A DNA stretch of 61,048 bases from Mycolicibacterium chlorophenolicum (GCF_001044235.1 NZ_JYNL01000042.1:1-61048); one strand, 5' to 3'; positions 24,368-34,079 are shown, counted from the stretch's first letter. Notes: generated by a model not told the origin, from the sequence alone. Numbers and translations are program-made.

Positions 24368-27300
24368 ACGTCACTCCTGGTCTGCTGGGCAGGACACAAC
24401 GCGGCCACCGGGCAGTGCGCGCAGCCGTCGTTGACCCGGGCGAGGAAGCCGGGCCCCTGGGTCGCCGCGGCAGCGTCGCGCACCTGAGCGCGCCACTGCT
24501 CGCGTCCGTCGGCCGTCAGCGCGTCCTGCTCACGTTCGGCCGCCGCACCGCCGCTGGTCTTGCCGAGATACACCAGCCGCCCGCCCCCGGGCTCCGCGCC
24601 CTCGGGGAGGAGGCCCTCGGCCACGGCCAGCTGGTACATCGCCAGCTGCGCATGGTTCTGCGCGTCGTCCTTGGTGACGGGACTCTTGCCCGTCTTGATG
24701 TCGACGACGACGAGCCGCCCTTCGCTGTCCCGCTCGAGACGGTCGAGGCGACCGCGCACCCGCACCGCCGGCAGGTCCCCGTCGGCGGCGACGATCTCGC
24801 CGTCGACCTCCACCTCGGTGCCGACCTCGGTGAGGTGGTGGCGGCTGTCGGAGCGCCAGCGCGCGAACGTGGCGAGCATCTCCTGATGCCGCTGCAACTC
24901 GTTGTCGGCGTGCCACCGGGCGTCGAAAGGCAACGCTTCCCACACCCCGCCGAGCTCGCGGTGCAGCTGCTCCTCCGACGCGTTCGATTCCGACACCAGG
25001 GCGTGCACCAGTGATCCCAGCGCGGACCTGACGTCGCGCATCCTGCCGCCACCGTGGCGTTCCATCAGCCACCGCAGCGGGCAGTCCGACAGCATCTGCA
25101 GCGTCGACGGCGACAGGGTCACGGTGTGGCCGTCGCCGTCCCACAGGGGCGCGTCGCTGGAGACGTCCCGCATGCCGTACCAGTGGGCCGGATCGGCGCC
25201 GTGCACGCCCGCCTCGGCCAACCGCGCCAATTGTGCTGCTGCGCAGGCTCTCTCGATGTCGTTCACCGCATCGGACGGAGCGCAGACCACCGACCGCAAC
25301 CGCCCCACCACGGCGGCGGGAGCGAGCACCCGTGGCGCCTGGATGGGCACATCGGGCTCAGCCGGCGGTTCCGTCGCCGTCGCGGCGAGCTCATGGCAGA
25401 ACGGCGACGGCAGCAGCGCGGCGTCACCGCTGTCGCTGTCGACGGCGGTGACCAGCAGCCGGCTGCGCGCGCGGCCCATCGCCGCGATGAGCAGCCGGCG
25501 CTCCTCGGCCAGCAGCGGCGCGCGTCCCGACAGCGCACGCTCCCCCGGTTCGGCGACCCCGTCGAGGATGTCGACCAGCTGCTGGGTCGCGAGCACCCCG
25601 CCGCGGGGTTGCACGTTGGGCCACAGGCCTTCCTGCACGCCCGCGATGACCACGAGGTCCCACTCGCGCCCCAGCGCGGCATGCGCACTGAGCACCGCGA
25701 CCGCCTCGGACGCCGGGCCGTCGTCGCGCCGGACCGGCGGCAGCGTCAACGCCGCGACTTGGTCCACCAGACCGCGCAGTGACGCGCCCGCGGTCTGCTC
25801 GACGTGCTGTTCGGCGACGTCGAACAGCGCGGTGACCGCATCCAGATCGCGATCGGCCTGAGCGCCGGCCGGTCCGCCCCGCTCGCTGGCCGCCAGCCAG
25901 CGCCGCTGCAGACCCGAGCGGTTCCACGCCTCCCACAACGTGTGTCGCGGATCCCGCCCCTGCTCCGCACTGCGCCGCGCTGCGGAAAGGACGATCCGCA
26001 CCCGCCGCACCGCCCGCGCCAGCTCGTCGGGAAGTCGCTGGAGGCCGGTGGAGCCGTCGCCGCTGAGCGCCGCGACCAGGAGCTCGCGGAAATCGCGCTC
26101 CGGATCGCCGGCGGCCCGCCGCAGGGCGCGCCGCAGCTGCCGCAACGACACCGGGTCGACGCGCCCGATCGGACCGGTCATCAGTGCCAGCGCCCGTTCG
26201 CCGTCCAAGCCGTCGGCCGTGGCCTCCAGCACCGTCAGCAGCGCCCGCACCGCCGGCATGTCGGCGAGCGCGACATCGCTCTGCGGCACCTCGACCGGGA
26301 CACCGGCGGCGCTCAGCGCGCGGCTGAGCGGCGCGCCCATCCGGGGCACCGAGCGCACGATCACCGCCATCTGCGACCACGGCACACCGTCGACGAGGTG
26401 TGCCCGGCGCAACGTGTCGGCGATGACCGCTGATTCGGCATGTGCGGATGCGGCGATGCGCACCGCGACCGACCCCGCAGCGTCGGTGCCGGTGAATTCC
26501 CGTGTGGCGTCGGGACCGGGCAGCCTGCGGCCGACTGCGGCGATGGCGTCGGCCACCGGCCCCGCGCACCGGTGCGACCGGGTCAGCGTGATGGCCGGGC
26601 CGTCACCGCGCAGCAGGGCCGGGTCGGCACCGCGGTACCCGAACACCGTCTGATGCGGATCGCCGGCGATCACGGTCAGCTCGGCGCCGGCGGCCAGCAC
26701 CGTCACCAGCCGCGCAGCCTGCGGGTCGAGGTGCTGAGCGTCGTCGACGAGCAGCAGCGCCACCCGCGCCCGCTCGGCCGAAAGCAGGTCGGCGTCGGCG
26801 GCCAGCGCTTCCAGCGCGGCACCGACGAGTTCGGCGGCACCGAGCGCCGGCACCGTGGCCTGCGGCGCCGCCATGCCCACGGCCGACCGCAGCAGCATGA
26901 TCTGTTCATAGGCCTGCGCGAAGCGGCCCGCGGCCTGCCATTCGGCGCGGTCGGCGCGCCGGCCGATGCGTTGCAGTGCAAGCGGATCGACACCGCGCTC
27001 ACTGCAGCGGGCCAGCAGGTCGCGCAGTTCGGTGGCGAAGCCGACCGTGCTCAGCGCGGGCCGCAGCCGCTCCGGCCACCGCACCGGTGAGGCGTTACCG
27101 TCCTCGAGGTCGCCGGCGAGCAGCTCGCGGATGATCCCGTCCTGTTCGGCACCGGTGATCAGGCGCGGCGGCGGGCTCCCGGCACGCTGTGCGGCCAGCC
27201 GGAGCACCGCGAACGCGTAGGAGTGGACCGTGCGCACCAGCGGTTCCCGCACCGCCGTCTGCTCGCCGCCGGCGAGCATCGTCGCGGTGATCGCGGCGCG

Positions 27301-27498
27301 GGCCTGCGCGCCGAGCGTCGACGAACCCGTCAGCAGCAGAACCGATTCCGGATCGCGCCCGGCCGTCAGGTGCGCCGCCGCGGTCGTGATCAGCGTGCCG
27401 GTCTTGCCCGTACCCGGGCCGCCGAGCAACCGCACCGTGCCGCGCGTCTCCGGACGGGCCAGGGCGTCGGTCGTCAGTTCGGTGTGCGGCGCGGACAT
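24364..27498 (-). CDS. adnA: AdnA, helicase-nuclease subunit of AdnAB
   Basis: A 1044-aa partner of AdnB with the same plan. Walker A is GGPGTGKT (26-33), Walker B LLVDDAQHLD, and the helicase fold is more divergent. The C-terminal nuclease has VVVDIKTGKSP and a four-cysteine Fe-S cluster: Cys in SDCPLRW, then three in GCAHCPVAALCP at the end. The Fe-S nuclease domain is the AdnA hallmark. It is the first gene of the adnA-adnB pair and is divergent from lipV. Confidence 0.92.
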   Translation of the reverse strand: MSAPHTELTTDALARPETRGTVRLLGGPGTGKTGTLITTAAAHLTAGRDPESVLLLTGSSTLGAQARAAITATMLAGGEQTAVREPLVRTVHSYAFAVLRLAAQRAGSPPPRLITGAEQDGIIRELLAGDLEDGNASPVRWPERLRPALSTVGFATELRDLLARCSERGVDPLALQRIGRRADRAEWQAAGRFAQAYEQIMLLRSAVGMAAPQATVPALGAAELVGAALEALAADADLLSAERARVALLLVDDAQHLDPQAARLVTVLAAGAELTVIAGDPHQTVFGYRGADPALLRGDGPAITLTRSHRCAGPVADAIAAVGRRLPGPDATREFTGTDAAGSVAVRIAASAHAESAVIADTLRRAHLVDGVPWSQMAVIVRSVPRMGAPLSRALSAAGVPVEVPQSDVALADMPAVRALLTVLEATADGLDGERALALMTGPIGRVDPVSLRQLRRALRRAAGDPERDFRELLVAALSGDGSTGLQRLPDELARAVRRVRIVLSAARRSAEQGRDPRHTLWEAWNRSGLQRRWLAASERGGPAGAQADRDLDAVTALFDVAEQHVEQTAGASLRGLVDQVAALTLPPVRRDDGPASEAVAVLSAHAALGREWDLVVIAGVQEGLWPNVQPRGGVLATQQLVDILDGVAEPGERALSGRAPLLAEERRLLIAAMGRARSRLLVTAVDSDSGDAALLPSPFCHELAATATEPPAEPDVPIQAPRVLAPAAVVGRLRSVVCAPSDAVNDIERACAAAQLARLAEAGVHGADPAHWYGMRDVSSDAPLWDGDGHTVTLSPSTLQMLSDCPLRWLMERHGGGRMRDVRSALGSLVHALVSESNASEEQLHRELGGVWEALPFDARWHADNELQRHQEMLATFARWRSDSRHHLTEVGTEVEVDGEIVAADGDLPAVRVRGRLDRLERDSEGRLVVVDIKTGKSPVTKDDAQNHAQLAMYQLAVAEGLLPEGAEPGGGRLVYLGKTSGGAAAEREQDALTADGREQWRAQVRDAAAATQGPGFLARVNDGCAHCPVAALCPAQQTRSDV

Positions 27499-27575
27499 GA
27501 ACGCACTACATCACGAGGGTCCGACAAGTGGGCTGCGGTGGAGTCGCGGCCGGCCGCCTGGCAGCATCGACACCT

Positions 27576-28358
27576 GTGACCGAGCTGTTGTGCACCTATC
27601 GATTCGGGCCGTCGACCCCTGCGCGGGTGCTGGCCGTCCACGGGCTGACCGGACACGGCAAACGGTGGGAGACGCTGTTCGGCCGGCACCTTCCCGACGT
27701 GGCGGCGCTCGCGCCGGATCTACTCGGCCACGGCCGGTCGTCATGGGACGCGCCGTGGACGATCGAGGCGAACGTCAGCGCCCTGGCGGCCCTGCTCGAC
27801 GCCGAGGGCGGCGCTCCGGTGGTGGTGGTCGGGCATTCGTTCGGCGGGGCGGTGGCGCTGAATCTCGCCGCGGCACGGCCGGATCTGGTCGCCGGACTGG
27901 CGCTCCTCGACCCCGCGGTCGCCCTGGATGGCCGGTGGATGCGCGAGGTGGCCGACGACATGTTCTCCTCGCCGGACTACACCGACCGCGCCGAGGCCCG
28001 CAACGAGAAGACCGGCGGGTCGTGGGGTGAGGTCGACGAGACCGAGCTCGACCGGGAACTCGACGAACACCTCGTTGACCTGCCGAACGGACGGGTGGGA
28101 TGGCGCATCAGCATCCCCGCGACGCTCGCGTACTGGAGTGAGCTGACCCGGCCGGTGCCCGTCCCGCGTGACGGCACACCGACCACGCTGGTGCGGGCCA
28201 CCTACACCGAGCCGCCGTATGCCACCGACGAGTTGATCGCCGCACTCGACGCCGGTCTGGGGCCGAATCTGACTGTGCTGGAATGGGATTGCGACCACAT
28301 GGTGCCGCTGGCCAAGCCCGCCGAGACGGCCGCGGTGATCCGGGACCTGCTCGGCTGA
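27576..28358 (+). CDS. lipV: Alpha/beta hydrolase, LipV-type esterase/lipase
   Basis: A 260-aa hydrolase. Oxyanion motif VHGLTGHGKRW (21-31), nucleophile elbow GHSFGG with Ser88, acid near ALLDPAV or later, and a catalytic His in DCDHMVPL near the end. LipV (Rv3203) is a short-chain esterase with pH optimum in the acid range. The GTG at 27576 starts MTELLCTYRFG. It lies in the M. tuberculosis position after adnA and 3 bp before the ATL gene, so they form an operon. Confidence 0.87.
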   Translation: MTELLCTYRFGPSTPARVLAVHGLTGHGKRWETLFGRHLPDVAALAPDLLGHGRSSWDAPWTIEANVSALAALLDAEGGAPVVVVGHSFGGAVALNLAAARPDLVAGLALLDPAVALDGRWMREVADDMFSSPDYTDRAEARNEKTGGSWGEVDETELDRELDEHLVDLPNGRVGWRISIPATLAYWSELTRPVPVPRDGTPTTLVRATYTEPPYATDELIAALDAGLGPNLTVLEWDCDHMVPLAKPAETAAVIRDLLG

Positions 28359-28361
28359 CCC

Positions 28362-28658
28362 GTGGCGGCCATCACCGACGAGCAGGTGGAGACCGTGCGC
28401 GCACTGGTCGCGTCGGTTCCCTCGGGAGCGGTCACGACCTACGGGGACATCGCCGACGCGGCCGGCCTGCCGAGCCCGCGCATCGTCGCGTGGATCATGC
28501 GCACCGATTCGTCGGACCTGCCCTGGCACCGGGTGATCCGGGCGTCGGGCCGGCCGGCGCCGCACCTGGCGACCCGCCAGCTGGAGCGGCTGCGGGCCGA
28601 AGGCGTGCTGGCCCGCGACGGCAGGATCGCGTTGGCCGAGTACCGGCACACCTTCTGA
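28362..28658 (+). CDS. Alkyltransferase-like protein (ATL), DNA-damage recognition
   Basis: A 98-aa protein homologous to the C-terminal DNA-binding domain of O6-alkylguanine-DNA alkyltransferase. The active-site PCHRV is PWHRVI with Trp55 in place of Cys, so it cannot repair by alkyl transfer. ATL proteins bind alkylated bases tightly and recruit nucleotide excision repair. The GTG start is 3 bp after the lipV stop. Counterpart of Rv3204. Confidence 0.88.
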   Translation: MAAITDEQVETVRALVASVPSGAVTTYGDIADAAGLPSPRIVAWIMRTDSSDLPWHRVIRASGRPAPHLATRQLERLRAEGVLARDGRIALAEYRHTF

Positions 28659-28699
28659 CGCACCGGTGAGAACACATGGCTGTGCTCGAGGGCTGATTC

Positions 28700-28723
28700 G
28701 CGACCAGGAATGCTATTCCGCGG
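28700..28723. repeat. 24-nt dispersed palindromic repeat, copy 1
   Basis: This intergenic element has the core GGAATGCTATTCC flanked by a CCGCGG end and a GCGACC end. Its reverse complement matches 60917-60940 at 22 of 24 bases, and TATTCCGCG is shared with the hairpin at 46562. It lies between two convergent gene ends. Confidence 0.65.
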
Positions 28724-28747
28724 GAGGTCCCCCAATTCCGCGGGGAA

Positions 28748-29602
28748 CTAGAGGGCGAGACGCACCAGGGCTGCCGTGCGCGCCAGCCCGGGGAACGCCG
28801 CCGCCGTCGACCGCGGATGCAGCGCGTGCACGGCGAGCCGGAACATCAACGCGCGCAACAACATCTGCGGCCACTCGGGCAGGGCGTTCCAGCGCTCGAT
28901 CAGCCCGTCGTCGGCCTCCCCCCACGACAGCGCGTCGACGACGACGACACCGGCCGCCCAGGCCGGGGGTCGCCAGTAGGGCGTGATGTCGGTGATGCCG
29001 GGCGCCGCCGTGCCGGCGAAAAGCACTGTGCCGTAGAGATCTCCGTGCACCAGCTGGCTGGGGCTGCGCGTCGGCCGGCGCAGCGTCGCGAGCTGGTTGA
29101 TCAGCTCGACGGACTTCTGCCCGTCCGCGGTGCCGGGCGCCACCCGCGCCCCGGGCGGCAGCGAGTGCAACGGCCGTTCCTCCCATGCGGCGCGATCGGC
29201 GGCGATGAACACGTCGACGTCGGCCCACGGCGCGATCGGGGGCTGGGTCAGGAAACGCGGCCGCTCCAGCTTGGCGGTGGCCTCGTGCAGTCGCACCGCA
29301 GCGGAGACGACCTCGTCGTGGCGCGGTTCCGGGGTGCCGGCGACGTAGGTGTCGGCCCGCCAGCCCGCGACGACATAGCGGCCGTCGGTCGAACGCACCG
29401 GACGCGCGAGCCGGACCCCGTCGACGAACAGCGTCTCGCGCACTTTCGCCGACCAGGCGGCGCGGGCGTGGTCGGCGACCATCGAGAGCACGACCTCACC
29501 GCAGCGCCAACCGCCCTCCCAGCTGGAACCCAGCGGCACCGGCTGCACTCCGGACAGCCCGAAGGCTGTGAGGACATGCTCGGGTGGGCGCTCGGCGGTC
29601 AC
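28748..29602 (-). CDS. TIGR02569-type actinobacterial protein, kinase-like fold
   Basis: A 284-aa protein, counterpart of Rv3205c. The central LVHGDLYGTVLF followed by ITDITPYWRP has the layout of the catalytic loop and metal-binding loop of aminoglycoside-phosphotransferase-like proteins, with the usual second Asp in TDITP. The N-terminal part lacks a plain glycine-rich loop. The family occurs next to moeZ in actinobacteria; its substrate is unknown. It is probably co-transcribed with moeZ, 36 bp upstream. Confidence 0.75.
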   Translation of the reverse strand: MTAERPPEHVLTAFGLSGVQPVPLGSSWEGGWRCGEVVLSMVADHARAAWSAKVRETLFVDGVRLARPVRSTDGRYVVAGWRADTYVAGTPEPRHDEVVSAAVRLHEATAKLERPRFLTQPPIAPWADVDVFIAADRAAWEERPLHSLPPGARVAPGTADGQKSVELINQLATLRRPTRSPSQLVHGDLYGTVLFAGTAAPGITDITPYWRPPAWAAGVVVVDALSWGEADDGLIERWNALPEWPQMLLRALMFRLAVHALHPRSTAAAFPGLARTAALVRLAL

Positions 29603-29638
29603 CGCATCAGCGTAATTGCCGCGGACGCCAACCCCGCG

Positions 29639-30817
29639 TTAGTACATCACCATGTCGGGTTCGAGTTGCTTGCCCCAGGCCACGATCCCGCCCTGGACGT
29701 GCAGCGCATCGGAGAACCCGGCGTTCTTGACGATCGCGAGCACCTCTGCCGAGCGCACGCCGGTCTTGCAGTAGAACACCGGGGTCCGGTCGACGGTCAG
29801 CTTCGACAGGGCCTCGCCGCTCTCGAACGCGCCCTTGGGAATCAGCTGCGCACCCTCGATGTGGTTGATGTCCCACTCCACGGGCTCCCGGACGTCGATC
29901 AGCGCCAGCGGCTTACCTGAATCGAGCAGCTCGGCCAGTTCGCGGGGCGTGATCGTCGATTCCGCGGCAGCCTCCGCGGCGGCGTCGGACACCACGCCGC
30001 AGAACTCCTCGTAGTCGATGAGCTCGGTGATCTTCGGCGTCGACGGATCCTTGCGGATCTTGATCGTCCGGTACGTCATGTCCAGCGCGTCGTAGACCAT
30101 CAACCGGCCCAGCAGCGGCTCGCCGATGCCGGTGAGCAGCTTGATCGCCTCGGTGCCCATCACCGACGCGATCGAGGCGCACAGGATGCCCAGCACACCG
30201 CCCTCGGCGCACGACGGCACCATCCCCGGTGGCGGCGGCTCGGGATAGAGGTCGCGGTAGTTCAGGCCCAGCCCGTCGGGCGCGTCCTCCCAGAACACCG
30301 ACACCTGGCCCTCGAAGCGGTAGATCGACCCCCACACGTACGGCTTGCCGGCCAGCACGGCCGCGTCGTTGACGAGGTAGCGCGTCGCGAAGTTGTCGGT
30401 GCCGTCGAGGATCAGGTCGTAGTCGCCGAAGATCTCGACCGCGTTGTCCGGCTCCAGCCGGACTTCGTGCAGCACCACGTTCACCAGCGGGTTGACCTCG
30501 AGGATCGAGTCCCGGGCGCTTTCCGCCTTGGAGCGGCCGATGTCGGACTGGCCGTGGATGATCTGGCGCTGCAGGTTGGACTCGTCGACGACGTCGAACT
30601 CGACGATGCCGATCGTGCCGACCCCGGCGGCGGCCAGATAGAGCAGCGTCGGCGAGCCGAGGCCGCCGGCGCCGATCACCAGCACGCGCGCGTTCTTGAG
30701 GCGCTTCTGCCCGTCCAGGCCGAGGTCGGGGATGATCAGGTGACGGCTGTACCGCGCGACCTCGTCGCGGGTGAGTTCAGCCGCTGGCTCGACCAGCGGC
30801 GGCAACGGTGAGGACAC
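29639..30817 (-). CDS. moeZ: MoeZ, adenylyltransferase/sulfurtransferase
   Basis: A 392-aa fusion. Residues 20-270 are a ThiF/MoeB E1-like domain with ATP loop GAGGLGSP and the conserved DGTDNFATRY. Residues 290-392 are a rhodanese domain with active Cys350 in FYCKTGVRS. It adenylates the C-terminal glycine of small sulfur carriers (MoaD, CysO, ThiS-like) and loads sulfur for molybdopterin, cysteine and other thiol products. Known in M. tuberculosis as moeB1 or moeZ (Rv3206c). Of the zinc cysteines of the E1 fold, only some are present. Confidence 0.93.
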   Translation of the reverse strand: MSSPLPPLVEPAAELTRDEVARYSRHLIIPDLGLDGQKRLKNARVLVIGAGGLGSPTLLYLAAAGVGTIGIVEFDVVDESNLQRQIIHGQSDIGRSKAESARDSILEVNPLVNVVLHEVRLEPDNAVEIFGDYDLILDGTDNFATRYLVNDAAVLAGKPYVWGSIYRFEGQVSVFWEDAPDGLGLNYRDLYPEPPPPGMVPSCAEGGVLGILCASIASVMGTEAIKLLTGIGEPLLGRLMVYDALDMTYRTIKIRKDPSTPKITELIDYEEFCGVVSDAAAEAAAESTITPRELAELLDSGKPLALIDVREPVEWDINHIEGAQLIPKGAFESGEALSKLTVDRTPVFYCKTGVRSAEVLAIVKNAGFSDALHVQGGIVAWGKQLEPDMVMY

Positions 30818-30901
30818 CGAGTTCTCCTTGGTTGGCGTGCAAGACCCATCTCAACAGGTACGGGTTCCAACAGCAACGAGGCCCCGTCGCTTCCCGCCCG
30901 G

Positions 30902-31942
30902 TCAGGCGATCGGATAGGGCCAGGGGTTGAAGCGGCAGGTCTTCCCGTCGGGGGTGACGGTGCCCGGGTCGAACCGGGCCGCATCGTTGTTGTTGGTCGA
31001 GAACGTCTGCTGCATCATGATCGGCGCCAGTTCGCCGCTGACCGTGCACTGCTCGTGCCGGGGATACCCGATCGCGTGCCCGACCTCGTGGTTGATGACG
31101 TACTGCCGGTAGGAGCCGATGTCGCCCTGGAACGGCACCGCCCCCCGCACCCAGCGGGCCTCGTTGATGAACACCCGCGGCTGGCCCTCGAACGCCGGGT
31201 TGTAGCAGGACGCCTCGAGCTGGATGTCGTAGCCGCAGCCCTCGCGCACCGTCATCGGTGAGGTCAGCGACACGCGGAAGTCGGGCTGCACACCGGCGCT
31301 GTCGTCGACGCGGACGAACGCGAACTGCGGGTTGTGCGTCCAACTCTTCGGGTTGGCCAGGGTTTCGCTGACCATCCGGGCGAAGCCGTCGTCGCCGCCG
31401 AACGTCGTGGTGTCCACGCCGTCCTCCACCTCGACGGTGTAGGTGAAGACCTTGCTGGTGCCCTCCCCGACCTGCGGGGCCGTGCCCGGAACGACGTGCC
31501 AGGTGCGCGCGCCCGCCTCGGTGAACGGCCCGCCCTCGGGAAGGATCCCGGTCGGCAGGTTCGCGTCGAACTGGGTGAGTCCCTTGGGGGGTGCGCCGAC
31601 GATCGCGGTGCTGGCCATGCCGATCGTCGGCGGGCCCTGCACGGGGCCCTCCTCCTCCGCGGCCGGCGGGGCGACGCTGGTGCCGGTGACGGTCTGGTAG
31701 ACGACGACCGCGGTCAGCACCACCAGCAGCGGCAGCGCGTAGGCGCGCCAGCCGTACGTGGAGACGAACCGGCCCAGCCACGTCTGCTTGCGCCAGCGCT
31801 GATGCTCGTCGCGGTTGGACCGGACCCGCCCGGAGTCCTCGGCCAGCGGGTCCCGCTGCGCGCGAAGGGGCTCACGCCACTCGTCGCGGAGCACGGGAAC
31901 GCGACCGCTCCCGCGACGCCCCGGGTCGTAGGTCACCGACAC
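30902..31942 (-). CDS. DUF3152 membrane-anchored metalloprotease-like protein
   Basis: A 346-aa protein with a cytoplasmic N-terminus, one membrane helix at about 69-86 (AYALPLLVVLTAVVVYQTV) and an extracytoplasmic DUF3152 domain. The domain holds HEVGHAIGYPRH starting at His285, an HExxHxxGxxH-type metzincin zinc motif, and several cysteines that could form disulfides. Counterpart of Rv3207c. A proteolytic role at the cell surface is likely by motif but unproven. Confidence 0.85.
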   Translation of the reverse strand: MSVTYDPGRRGSGRVPVLRDEWREPLRAQRDPLAEDSGRVRSNRDEHQRWRKQTWLGRFVSTYGWRAYALPLLVVLTAVVVYQTVTGTSVAPPAAEEEGPVQGPPTIGMASTAIVGAPPKGLTQFDANLPTGILPEGGPFTEAGARTWHVVPGTAPQVGEGTSKVFTYTVEVEDGVDTTTFGGDDGFARMVSETLANPKSWTHNPQFAFVRVDDSAGVQPDFRVSLTSPMTVREGCGYDIQLEASCYNPAFEGQPRVFINEARWVRGAVPFQGDIGSYRQYVINHEVGHAIGYPRHEQCTVSGELAPIMMQQTFSTNNNDAARFDPGTVTPDGKTCRFNPWPYPIA

Positions 31943-32087
31943 AGGATGTCACAGGACGACCGGGCCCGACCTTCGGCGCGCCTGCACCCGGCCGATGTCC
32001 TCCCGCCCGGGCCCGGCCAACGGTAGTAGTGTCAGCGGAACCGAACTCACGACGGCGCATGCGCCGGCAGTAGAACTCGAGGTCCTG

Positions 32088-32768
32088 ATGAGCGAACCCG
32101 CCAGAACGGCGCAGCGGCGTGGTGGGCAGCCGGCCAACGGCACCGGCCTGTCCACTCCCAGCGCAGCCCGGCGCGGTAACCGGCTGCCCCGTGACGAGCG
32201 CCGTGGCCAGTTGTTGATCGCCGCCAGCGAAGTGTTCGTCGACCGCGGCTACCACGCCGCCGGGATGGACGAGATCGCCGATCGCGCCGGCGTCAGCAAA
32301 CCGGTGCTGTATCAGCACTTCTCGTCGAAGGTGGAGCTTTACCTCGCGGTGCTGCAGCGCCACGTCGACAATCTGGTCTCCGGGGTGCGCCAGGCGCTGC
32401 GCACCACCACCGACAACCGGCAGCGTGTGCGCGCGGCGGTCGAGGCGTTCTTCGACTTCATCGAGCACGACAGCCAGGGCTACCGGCTCATCTTCGAAAA
32501 CGACTACGTGACCGAGCCCCAGGTGGCGGCGCAGGTGAAGGTCGCCACCGAGGCGTGCACCGACGCCGTGTTCGATCTGATCAGCCACGACTCGGGGCTC
32601 GAACCGCACCGCGCCCGGATGATCGCGGTCGGTCTGGTCAGCATCAGCGTCGACTCGGCGCGTTACTGGCTCAACAACGAGCGGCCGATCGCCAAGGACG
32701 ACGCGGTGGAAGGCACCGTGGCGTTCATCTGGGGCGGGCTGTCGCACGTCCCGTTGACGCGCTCCTGA
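32088..32768 (+). CDS. TetR-family transcriptional regulator
   Basis: A 226-aa regulator, counterpart of Rv3208. The N-terminal HTH runs IAASEVFVDRGYHAAGMDEIADRAGVSK split here at residues about 45-72, with VLYQHFSSKVELYLAVL following as the signature. The C-terminal ligand domain is helical. The ATG at 32088 is preceded by GAGG. It is divergent from the DUF3152 gene, with about 145 bp between them for control. Its ligand is unknown. Confidence 0.85.
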   Translation: MSEPARTAQRRGGQPANGTGLSTPSAARRGNRLPRDERRGQLLIAASEVFVDRGYHAAGMDEIADRAGVSKPVLYQHFSSKVELYLAVLQRHVDNLVSGVRQALRTTTDNRQRVRAAVEAFFDFIEHDSQGYRLIFENDYVTEPQVAAQVKVATEACTDAVFDLISHDSGLEPHRARMIAVGLVSISVDSARYWLNNERPIAKDDAVEGTVAFIWGGLSHVPLTRS

Positions 32769-32790
32769 GCGGCGACAGCCCGCTGCGCCC

Positions 32791-33051
32791 TCAGCCCGCC
32801 GAGCGGGTGACCTCGGACCCGACGGCGCCCACACCGAATCCGACGCGACGCGCGTCGGCGGCGCCGATCTCGACATAGGCGATCCGCGCGGCCTGCACGA
32901 GGTACCGCCGGCCCTTCTCGTCGGTGAGGGCCAGCACGCCGGAGCCCGCCTCCAACGCGTCGGAGACCAGCTTCTCCACCTCCGCCGGCGTCTGCGCGCT
33001 GCTGAGGATCAGCTCGCGCGGGCTGTCGGTGACACCGATCTTGACCTCCAC
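32791..33051 (-). CDS. DUF3107 small protein (TB9.4 type)
   Basis: An 86-aa acidic protein matching the DUF3107 family (Rv3208A, TB9.4). It begins MEVKIGVTDSPRELIL and ends with an IAYVEIGAADARRVGFG strand region. No enzyme motif is visible. The family is restricted to actinobacteria and has no assigned function. It converges on the TetR gene, with 22 bp between their stops. Confidence 0.85.
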   Translation of the reverse strand: MEVKIGVTDSPRELILSSAQTPAEVEKLVSDALEAGSGVLALTDEKGRRYLVQAARIAYVEIGAADARRVGFGVGAVGSEVTRSAG

Positions 33052-33287
33052 AGTGGGAACCCTTCTGTCGTTCGAAATCTCTTCTCCAGGAGGCTAGTGG
33101 ACGCTGCCCGGGCGGCGCCGGTCGGCGGACCTACGCGCTCAGCGAACGCGCGCGCCGGTGTGCAACGGCGGCGCGACCGAACCGAGTCCCGACCGTGACT
33201 GCGGCGGCAGGCGCGTCACCCTGAGCCGTCGGTGCAGGCTTCGTAGCATCGGCCCGGCAACCGCGAAGAAACGACTGGGACAGCTGG

Positions 33288-34079
33288 ATGAACAGGCCAT
33301 ACACCGCACACTCGCCGTACTCCCTGACGCCGACCGAACGGATCCGCAGCCCGCGGGGACGCGGGCGCTACGACGGCGAGGACGACCGTTACGGCGACCT
33401 CGACACCGACGTGTATCCGCCCTACGCGGGCGATGACGACCTCGGCGATGCCGACTACGACGACTACCTCGACGAGGCCCGCATCGACCGGCGCTGGATG
33501 TGGATCGCCGGCATCGCCGGGGTCATCCTGTTCGTCGCCGTGATCACCGCCAGCATGATCCTCGGCGGCGGTGACAGCGGGTCGGTGTCTGCGACGGTCG
33601 CCTCCGACGAGCCCAGCACCAGCGCCGCGCCGGAACCCTCCGCGACACCCCGGGTGGCAGCTCCGCCCCCGGCACAGCCGTCGCTGCCCGCCGAAACGGT
33701 GACCACGATCTCGCCGACGCCCACCCCGACCGCGCAGAGCCCGGTGCCACAGCCGGCCACGCCGCTCCTGCCCGCGCCGCAGGCCGCTCCCCCGCCGCCC
33801 GCGGCCGCGCCGGGCGCCGTCACCTACCGCATCACCGGCAACCGGGCGCTGCTCGATCTGGTCACGGTCATCTACACCGACGAGAAGGGTGCGTTGCAGA
33901 CCGAGGTCAACGCGGCGCTGCCGTGGACGAAGACCGTCGTGCTCGATCCGGGCGTCACGCTGAGCTCGGTGACCGCGACCAGCGTTGCCGGTCAGCTCAA
34001 CTGCAGCATCCTCGACGCGAACGGCTCGCTGATCGCCGCACAGAACAACAACTCGATCATCACCAACTGCACGCGCTGA
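33288..34079 (+). CDS. Membrane protein with MmpS-like C-terminal domain
   Basis: A 263-aa protein. An acidic cytoplasmic part rich in Asp and Tyr (about 25-65) precedes one membrane helix (about 70-92), a long Pro/Ala/Thr linker and a C-terminal beta domain (about 176-263, from VTYRITGNRALL to IITNC) like that of MmpS proteins. Counterpart of Rv3209, described as Thr/Pro-rich. The MmpS likeness suggests a link with lipid or siderophore export, but no MmpL gene is adjacent. Confidence 0.8.
   Translation: MNRPYTAHSPYSLTPTERIRSPRGRGRYDGEDDRYGDLDTDVYPPYAGDDDLGDADYDDYLDEARIDRRWMWIAGIAGVILFVAVITASMILGGGDSGSVSATVASDEPSTSAAPEPSATPRVAAPPPAQPSLPAETVTTISPTPTPTAQSPVPQPATPLLPAPQAAPPPPAAAPGAVTYRITGNRALLDLVTVIYTDEKGALQTEVNAALPWTKTVVLDPGVTLSSVTATSVAGQLNCSILDANGSLIAAQNNNSIITNCTR

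Noticed and set aside
22547..24487. A 646-codon open frame on the plus strand
   Set aside because: It is antisense to adnB and adnA, full of His/Gln/Arg/Gly low-complexity runs, and results from the strong third-position GC bias of the real genes. Similar long antisense frames over the moeZ, nudC, uvrD2 and ABC1 genes were dropped for the same reason.
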